A stretch of DNA of 64,000 bases from positions 3,161,501-3,225,500 of the forward strand of contig WPIO01000019.1 of NCBI GenBank assembly GCA_009760855.2, given 5' to 3'. Made by a program: the position numbers and the translations under genes. The DNA comes from Cristatella mucedo (Eukaryota; Bryozoa; Phylactolaemata; Cristatellidae). Under the pieces are notes generated by a model that ran no database searches, had not been told where the DNA came from, and saw only the letters and a list, made by a program, of their open reading frames with translations. This document shows positions 56,901-64,000 of this stretch, one piece after another (the first letter of the stretch is position 1; every line of letters begins with the position of its first letter).

Positions 56901-57865
56901 AAGATCGGGAAAAATCCTTATGTCCTCCTCCTTCTTCTTCCGTGCCGAGTCTGAATCAATTCTCTAAGCTAAGCTTGTAGAGCTGCTGTCCCAAGGGGAT
57001 ATCTTGTATCGCTAGGAATAAACCTGGTGGTGGCTGCTGTTACTGCTATCGTTCCGTTACCAATGCACCACCGTGCTCTCCACCGAGTCCCAGACCGAGA
57101 CAGATTGATGCTGGCCTTGTCTAGGCTGTCCCCACTCCCCGTCGGGATAGAAGGTGACGCAGAGTAGAAACAGGTGGCGCCCGGCGGCCCGACTAGGCTT
57201 TTTATAGAGCAAGCAGCGTCGTCTGTGCCCCCCCCCCCCGCAGCGCTCTGCCAGAAGAATCTGAAATGCTGAGCCGTTTTAAGGTTAAAATACAGGTGGC
57301 CACAACTCGGTGACAAAAGCAACTTTTTTTTGGGCCGGTTAGTAGCAAGTGCTTTACCGGCTCGAACCGGTCCTACCGGTTTAAACTAATCGAACCCCGA
57401 AATCCCGGTATAAAGGACCCTCTTGTACGCCCAAGATCGATAGCTATGATCTCAATCCCGAAGGCTGACAGCTTCAACACAGGATACCAGCAGATAGCAG
57501 AGTAGCCATCGGAACACAACTTCGCGGACTAAGTTGCACTTAAGTATTGTCGTCGTAGTTTTCTCTCTCGTTCACTCGAAGCCCAGTCTCTTGTTTGAGG
57601 TACTGCATTCCCGACCTCGTCCAGACGCCATACTTTCATTTTCTCTGCCGAGCGAGCTTTCGAACTCTGACTTGGTTGATATTCTCTGGGGCCCAACTCT
57701 TCGTGGCCATTCTTAGGTTCATCAATTTCGTTGATTCGCATAAAACCCTCGGCTGGTGGCTCATTGCACCTGTCTGGTAGCCTAGCATTTTGCTTGGTGT
57801 AGCGTTTCGGTCGGCCTACTCTCTAGACTGTCGGTGTGGTTGCTCTCACTTTCAGGTTAAAGAAA

Positions 57866-58190
57866 TCTAGCTGACTCAACAGCCTCTTTTTGTATAGCGA
57901 CAGAAAAAATACATAAAATTATAATTCATTTGTATAGCGCCCTAAGAGAACTTAATCTCTATTCAGGCGCTTCGCGTATGCCACGGGGCTTGAGTTCATG
58001 ACCTCGGCCAGACCTTGGTAAGATCTGGGCAAGCATCTTAACCACTGGGCCAAACCAGCTCGGCAAGAGCCTTTAAGGCTATCGCCACCGCTTGCAGCAG
58101 CAATAAAGGATCGCTCACCGCATTATTCGAACCCACGACATCGGGACAGAGATCGTGAAGACCAACCGCCTTACCTAGTGTATTCTCTCC
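57866..58190 (-). mobile_element. SINE-1 copy split by a SINE-2 insertion
   Basis: SINE-1 3' end at 57866-57906 (CTAGCTGACTCAACAGCCTC reversed) and its remaining body and head at 58067-58190 are separated by a complete SINE-2. The two SINE-1 parts rejoin within a few bases of the consensus. Confidence 0.8.
57905..58066 (-). mobile_element. SINE-2 copy nested in SINE-1
   Basis: Minus strand from CCGAGCTGGTTTGGCCCAGT through GGTTAAGATGCTTGCCC, the box B region, GAAGCGCCTGAATAGAGATT and TTAGGGCGCTATACAAATGA to an A/T-rich end. Confidence 0.8.
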
Positions 58191-58469
58191 TCTGAGTAGG
58201 TCCTGATGTATTCCATCATGAGCTCAGACGTAACTAATGGGTCACAGTGGGTTTTCCTGGCTCGATCCAACCCCCAACCCTAGAGAGTTGCTGTAGCGAA
58301 AAATTGGTGGGCCAAGTGCCCCTTTGGCTCTGCTACTGCTGCAAGAAATGTGTTGGCCATGCCAATTAGGTAGGATTGGCATGCCAACTTATGAGTAACA
58401 CCAGGTCTGTCGATGATTAGTGTTATTCAATTTTGTCCTCGTTTAGTCTGAGAAAGTTTGTGCAAATCA

Positions 58470-58612
58470 AATGCGCACGTCAGCAATAAACGTGGCAAGG
58501 GTTTTCTTGCTTTCGTGTTTCCTTTGCAGCGAATGTAAAGCACCTAGAAAGAGATTTGAGTTCTCTGAGGGCGCTTTATCAAGTGTGTTATTACTGTTAT
58601 TACTATTTGCAG
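58470..58612 (+). mobile_element. LINE-A tail
   Basis: GCGAATGTAAAGCACCTAGA, GAGTTCTCTGAGGGCGCTTT, ATCAAGTGTGTTATTACTGT. Confidence 0.8.
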
Positions 58613-61250
58613 TGGCCTAGATGCTTTCTTTGGTTGCCCAGCCAAAAGGGAATTACAATTGTACCCAGGCTAGGTTCGGTTGGCTGGGACCGGGCGGCTA
58701 TAATGAGGGTTAGGGTCACCGGCTAGGCCGGGGTCGGACCTACGGCATGTGTGGTGACGTGAGGTCACTGGGGCTCTGGGGTAGAAGTTGGCCAAGTAAG
58801 TCGTGGTGTTGGAGGCTCCCAGTCTTGCCGAGTTATGCACCTGGATGGTTGCAGGCGTGCTCCGGCGATGCTGCCACGCACGCAAGGGAATGAGTACCCA
58901 AGGCCCGAGCGGAGCTGGATAGCTCGCTCGTTGTTGATACTTGTATATTCCGCGTTCCCCCTGTAGCGTGTTCGTGACCCCCGTGTGTTGGCGTCTTTCG
59001 GTGGAAGCTCACGACTGTGGTAGTTGTCGACTCGGACTAGCCAAGTAGTTACTCAGCCAGCCGGGTTTTGGACGGCGTACGCTCGTACTGTTGGATTCGG
59101 AGTCGGTACAACGACAGGACGGCAGAAGCCGACTGACCCCAACTGACACGTTTGTTGGCGCTTGCTGCGTCGTCTTGTGCCCCTTGTGGTCTGAGTATAT
59201 GCAGGCCGGTACCGCTCCTTTCGTAAACAGCTGTCAGGAGCATCACCGGCGGTGCAAAGCTGTGGTCCGCCTGTGGTGCGGTTTGGACAGGCCGGCAACC
59301 GCAGTCAGATGGCGGATTCACCATCGGGGTCGGCCAAAACAGCCGTGGGCGAGGAGGGATTCAGTTGGGAGAGAGGGGCGAGTGAAGTCGTGCTCCCTCT
59401 GCTCTGTAGTAGAATAAACTGTTGCTGTTGGTTCTGTGCGGGTGTTCTTCGTGCAAGGCGTTCTTCGTGCAAGGCGCTCTTCGTGCAAGGCGCATCGAAG
59501 CACACCCCTATAGTGTGCTTTGTTTAGGACCCTCCCTGAAGACTTGTTCAGTTCCCCTGTTGTGGTTGGCGCATGCGTTATTGTAAAGAGGTTTAACCTG
59601 ACTGCCGCCCGTCTTACCCTAGCTAAGTGGCATGGCGAGCGGCAGCATGGCCGGAGTATGGCGGGGTTTGGCGGGAACTAGCCTTTGACCCCTGGAACTC
59701 GGTTACACTACAATCAAGCCGAGACAAAACTAAGGAGCCAGTTTAATTTTTTGCAAGCCGCTGTGGAAGACAGCTCCTAATCTTGGATAGGGATCGGATG
59801 CATCTCTTTCGAACGAACACAAGAAGCTACATCGCCAAGCTTGCGGGGTACCGAGCTTCGGAGCATGTCGTCACTAAGAAGAATTATGAGGTATCACTTT
59901 CGATAGGAAAACAGTCCGAACACCCAGTCTGTTGGACCTTAACATCGTACTCTGTTCTTTGACCGGCCGCCGTAGCTGAGGTCAGCCTCCGGCACACGGA
60001 ATCCCAGCGTGGAGCGTGAATGACACCGCCATGTTGTACGACTCGCGAGGCGCGCCCCACTCCCTAAGCAGGAGTTGGGTGTTTCGACGAGTCGGCTCCA
60101 GGAAAATCGCACCCTGAAGCGGAATGAACGCCCGTGAACGAACGAACACTTACGCAGCTTCCGTTCCGCCGCTGTGGCGCATCTGATAAGACTCGCACGG
60201 CTCGCGTGTACGCGACTCGCGGCGCCGTGCCGCCAGCACCGAATTGAAGAAGTAGAAGATAAGATACGTTCAAGCCAAATGACAGGCAGAGAGTAATGTC
60301 AGCAAATGCGGTGTGGCGGCTTCAGCACTAGCGGCTGCTAATCTGCACGCGCAGCGCTCGAAATGGTGCCACGCCTCTCGGCTGACGCGTAGCAAATGCC
60401 GAGAGCCGGAGCCTTGGAGCGCGGCTAGCTGCTAACGAGTGCTCCACCCGCACCCAGCTGGCATGCCGCTGGTAGCGGGACGCGGCGCCAACGAGGAGCG
60501 GCCACAACTCAGTTAGTAGTAGTAAGTTGCTCGCTAAAATGTCAAGAGATGGAGTAGTTACAGGCGACCGCCAACAGCCAGTGGAGCACCGCTGAATTGC
60601 CGACGGTCGACAATCCGTGGGCAAAACTCCCGCCTGGCTCAATGCCCAGAGCTCAACTAGATACCCACTACGTAGCTGTCGCGTTACTACGCTTTTAAAG
60701 ACCTTTGGCGACAACAGCTTTTACTCTGAGAATAGAAGGCTGTAGAACTCAATTCTTATGTTTACACGGTGTCTCGCTTCGGTCCAAAATTCAGCCTTCG
60801 GTTCATAGGTCACAAAGACTTGGGGAGCGGTCCAAGACTTATGGAAGACAGAACGAAGACTCTGAAGCTGAGCACGGTTCCACTTCTTGGCTTAAACTTA
60901 CTCAACACGAACGATCAATCGTAGGCACTGTCAAGAACACGCCCACTTCATTACTTTGACAAGCTTGGAGGACTTAACTGGCGAAATGATCGATGCCTTC
61001 CGAGAGAGTCCCTCTTTACGAGGGACATTACGAGCTATGTGTGATACAAGAATCAGACCGTGAAGCGGACGAAAAAGATAAATTCACCGGAACACAGAGA
61101 AGGACCATTTCTGCCTCTTAAGCGAAAGCAATTTTACGACGATCACTCCAGTAGTAGAGCAAGTACGAAGCAAGACAAGGTAAACTCACCGTGCAAGCAT
61201 CCTACACGAAGAAAGGCTTAAGCAGGAGAGAAACAAGCCTCACAGCGTAA
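58613..61250. other. No recognised gene
   Basis: Mixed GC content. Contains three tandem copies of the 16-mer GTTCTTCGTGCAAGGC (59444-59491; the third has one change). No frame has a domain I know. Confidence 0.4.
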
Positions 61251-61254
61251 AAGC

Positions 61255-61520
61255 TGCTTTGGGCAACGACCTCGACTTTCATGCTGCCGACTGTGGCACA
61301 TACTTTATGGCCGTCCTAAGCTGCTACTTCCACTCTACTCACTACCTCGACTACCCTGCTGACTCAGCTATGCATGCCACTTTCTTGTATTTGGTGAGCT
61401 GAAGTCTTTTGGCGCCTGTGCCCTTCGAAAGCCGATTAGGCTTAAGAGTTCACTATAGAAAACTCAGCCTGACACTCACTTAGTCCTCGTGGCTTCGTTG
61501 GGTTTACATATGGAAATGAT
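61255..61520 (+). mobile_element. LINE-B 3' end
   Basis: Similar over its length to 7800-8060: ACTGTGGCACATACTTTATG, GCTGAAGTCTTTTGGCGCC, CTTCGTTGGGTTTACA. Confidence 0.6.
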
Positions 61521-61692
61521 TTGCAATCTTGCCTTGATCTTTGGCAGTCTTGACAAGTTCCACAAGACAGGCGCCAGGCTTCGCATGGTAACGTTCACAT
61601 TTTAAGGCCAGTTAATTAATCGTGCCAAGATGTGGAAGCAAGACAGCATTTCTACGGCCACACAGACACAGCAGTATGTCTCTATGGAGTGA

Positions 61693-61899
61693 TTATTTCA
61701 AAATTGTGGGTTTACTCACTAGCTTTGATGCTTTAACACAGGGATTCAGCTGCAATGCCACGACTCGTTTCAGTACCATCGATAATAACGGCATAGGAGA
61801 GGCTGGGCGAAAGTTACTAAAGTTCTCCTGGTCTAGAGTTTGCTTGTTCTTTTGAATGGCTGAAAGAGGCTTCTTTGACAGCAGTAGGGACATAACCAA
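61693..61899 (-). mobile_element. LINE reverse-transcriptase fragment
   Basis: A 68-codon open frame with LDQENFSNFRPASPMPLLS and V-L-K-R-V-V-A-L-Q-L. This matches the N-(Y/F)-R-P-(I/A)-S-x-L-P-x-L-S-K-V-L-E-(K/R)-V-V-A segment near the start of non-LTR reverse transcriptases. Cut off at both ends. Confidence 0.8.
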
Positions 61900-62289
61900 A
61901 GGCTACGGGAACACTGTTTTTATGGCGGCAAGCTGAAAGTCACGGCAACTCATGAGGAATACACTAAGTCAAGAGGGTAAGTATTCATAGAACAAGATCC
62001 TAAAAACTAACATCCTAAACATCCAACAATGGTCATAACATAACAAACAGACCAAAACCATCCTAAACACCTAAACCAAAATCCTAAAAAACCCACAATC
62101 CAAGCCAAGCACATGGGCATTTGTAAACGGTAACGCAGCGACGTAAACAGTGCCTGCTACAAAGCCTTCGGGTACAAATGCCAAGCTAGCAAAGCAGAAT
62201 GTTCTGTAAACTCCACTATTTGTCAGCTCATTTGAAATCTGCTATAAAAATGTAGGCATAGAAAAACCTAACTTCAAACAAAGCGAGAT

Positions 62290-62290
<1 letters not shown>

Positions 62291-62365
<75 letters not shown>
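62291..62365. repeat. (TA)n microsatellite
   Basis: About 37 TA units without interruption. Confidence 0.97.
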
Positions 62366-62368
<3 letters not shown>

Positions 62369-62728
62369 GGCTGCCAGAACTTTAAAACAAGACGGCAGAG
62401 ATAAAGCGGCAAGTTTAATCATAAAGATCACAAACACGCATAGGCTGAAATGATGACAAACGTAGATCAATAAAAATGTAATCTACATAACAGTCGTTTG
62501 GGGAACGTAATGCTTTCGAATGAACATTCCAAGATATAAGCCATTCTGTTCTAAGTATCTCATGATCATAAATGTGCTACTGCTAGTAGAACTGTGATAG
62601 GGAACACTGATCAATTTCAATAGCAGCCACCAACACGGCCGGAACTAATCTGGCACCAATATGGTCCAGTCGCCAGAGCAGAAGTACAGTGAAGCACTGC
62701 CTATATATGAGTGCTCCGAAGCAGGTGA

Positions 62729-62902
62729 TCAGTCGTGGTGGCCCGGCATGACGTCTCCAGAGAACCCAGCCACAATAAGGGCAGCTCCAGCTTGGCGGGC
62801 AGATGGAGAGTGTTGGAGGTGGTCCCCTTCTTCGACGACAATGGCATCGCCATGCTCTGAATTTGGGTCATTCAGTTTTGCAAGCTGAGATTGTGACAGT
62901 TG
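62729..62902 (-). CDS. Possible last exon of an unidentified gene
   Basis: Acceptor TTTCTTCTGACGTTGCAG|CAA with a good pyrimidine tract. 57 codons follow, including HGDAIVVEEGDHLQHSP and A-G-A-A-L-I-V-A-G-F-S-G-D-V, and then TGA. Composition looks like real protein, but I do not recognise it and found no sure upstream partner. Confidence 0.35.
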   Translation of the reverse strand, partial: QLSQSQLAKLNDPNSEHGDAIVVEEGDHLQHSPSARQAGAALIVAGFSGDVMPGHHD

Positions 62903-63332
62903 CTGCAACGTCAGAAGAAACAGATGAACCAAAGAGAACTAAGTAAGACAAAGATCAATGCCACAAGCAATATTGATAGATACATGACTTGCTAACTAGT
63001 AAAAGAAACACGAATACTGTGGCTTGCAGTGGCAGCTGAATGAGGTAGAAGTGAAGGTCATCTCGAAGGTTCAACCTCTGTTTGATAGTATTGCATGTTT
63101 AATAACTAATTGTCTTCCCACCCATATCCCAATTTCTGCAAAGAATTTATGCATGTGAAAAATTGATGCGTGCTCTCGCACATATTCGCGAGCGAGCACC
63201 CCTTCACACAAATCCTTGTATGACATCACAACATAGCTATAAAAAATCGACGTCCTGTCGGTGCTTTGATTAAAATATTCCCTGGCTGAGTCTCCAACCA
63301 TCGAAACAGTGAGGAGACAGTGAGAAAGCTGC

Positions 63333-63482
63333 TGGTTTGGCCCAGTGGTTAAGGTGCTCGCCCCGACCGAGGTCAAGGTGAATGAATTTGATGGCCGAGG
63401 TCGTATGACCAGCCCAGTCACATACATGAACTGCCTAAATATAGATTTTCTCTTAAGGCACTATATAAATGCATTATGTATA
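63333..63482 (+). mobile_element. SINE-2 copy
   Basis: CTGGTTTGGCCCAGTGGTTA, AAGGTGCTCGCCCCGACCGA, later GCCTAAATATAGATTTTC and AAGGCACTATATAAATGCAT. Confidence 0.75.
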
Positions 63483-63507
63483 TTTTATATTTAAAGCTGC
63501 AGCTCAC

Positions 63508-63735
63508 CTGATGAACTTGAACCACACAAGCCTATATAACACAAGAGAACTTCGATGCTTGTGGCTTTCAACAACGACGGGATATAAACTGTTGACAGAC
63601 TCACATAGGAGGACCATACAGGGTATCTGATAGGGCCAACATGCACAGATATGAGTCGTCAACGTTAAAAACAGCAGCCACAAAGGCAAAAGGCCCATCA
63701 TCCACTCTCACAGGATACCAGTGAATAACTCAATT
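63508..63735 (-). pseudogene. Coding-like segment with a frame break
   Basis: Minus strand reads VDDGPFAFVAAVFNVDDSY and L-C-M-L-A-L-S-D-T-L-Y-G-P-P-M, then TGA. Moving one base, the next frame continues CESVNSLYPVVVESHKHRS up to a strong donor TTCATCAG|GTGAGC. Either a decayed exon, an assembly error, or two unrelated frames. Family not recognised. Confidence 0.3.
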
Positions 63736-63821
63736 TGTACATGTCACCGTGGATTTTGGTTCAAGAATTCTGATTTGTGATTTGAAACTAGTATCCCTGA
63801 AATATCCATGTTCCTCAGTCA

Positions 63822-63934
63822 GCAGTGGTCTTACCACTAATGACACGGTCCATGTGACATTTCGAGACGAGGGGAATGGCAGACTACTACTTAAGTATGT
63901 GGCAGACACAGTCATAGTCAAGACAATGAACCAG
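63822..63934 (+). CDS. Possible exon of an unidentified gene
   Basis: Acceptor-like TTCCTCAGTCAGCAG|TGG and donor CCAG|GTAAAT frame a stretch reading TNDTVHVTFRDEGNGRLLLK and Y-V-A-D-T-V-I-V-K-T-M-N-Q. Protein-like but unrecognised. The minus strand is also open here, so strand is uncertain. Confidence 0.25.
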
Positions 63935-64000
63935 GTAAATGCGCTAGCACTGTGCACACAAAGAGCCTACTCCACAATCAATCGTGGAGTTCTTTGTTAA

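Overview
The window is nuclear DNA of an animal. Genes have GT-AG introns of hundreds to thousands of bases. Most of the sequence is intronic or intergenic and full of tRNA-derived SINEs, 3' ends of non-LTR retrotransposons, and long (TC)n, (GA)n, (CA)n and (TA)n tracts. Two claudin-family genes point to a metazoan. Their first extracellular loop (GLW-x2-C, an 18-20 residue cysteine spacing, then N-P-x-W-F-x-x-V-Q) resembles arthropod claudins, so I infer an arthropod or other ecdysozoan. I cannot name the species.

Four genes can be built exon by exon with matching reading phases. (1) Minus strand, 10452 to 2887: an Mpv17-family membrane protein with five exons visible. The start is present, and the last part lies beyond the left edge. 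(2) Minus strand, 49803 to 17542: a bifunctional pseudouridine-catabolism protein, with pseudouridine-5'-phosphate glycosidase (PsuG-like) fused to a PfkB-family pseudouridine kinase (PsuK-like). Nine exons are found; a short 5' exon with the start codon is not identified. (3) and (4) Plus strand, 23113-27665 and 30988-37227: two tandem claudin-like four-span membrane proteins, three exons each, with both introns at equivalent positions and in the same phase.

The most notable layout is nesting. The 17.6-kb intron 39749-22138 of the pseudouridine gene contains both complete claudin-like genes on the opposite strand. The glycosidase and kinase parts would act in sequence: the kinase makes pseudouridine 5'-phosphate, and the glycosidase splits it to uracil and ribose 5-phosphate. 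The claudin-like proteins belong to epithelial junction biology, so the link is positional only.

Region by region: 1-10.5 kb Mpv17-like gene with SINE and LINE debris in its introns; 10.5-17.5 kb intergenic, with LINE-B copies, GC-rich stretches and an AT-rich palindromic block; 17.5-22.1 kb 3' exons of the pseudouridine gene; 22.1-37.7 kb claudin-like pair; 37.7-49.8 kb 5' exons of the pseudouridine gene among very long microsatellites; 49.8-64 kb mostly repeats, plus a GC-rich coding-like stretch near 52.6-53.1 kb and unassigned coding-like pieces at 62.7-64 kb.

I see no sign of a prokaryotic operon, CRISPR array, provirus or rRNA. I found no clearly new molecular system. The best leads are the nested gene arrangement, the architecture of the fusion enzyme, and the two SINE families with LINE-like 3' ends, one copy of which sits inside another.
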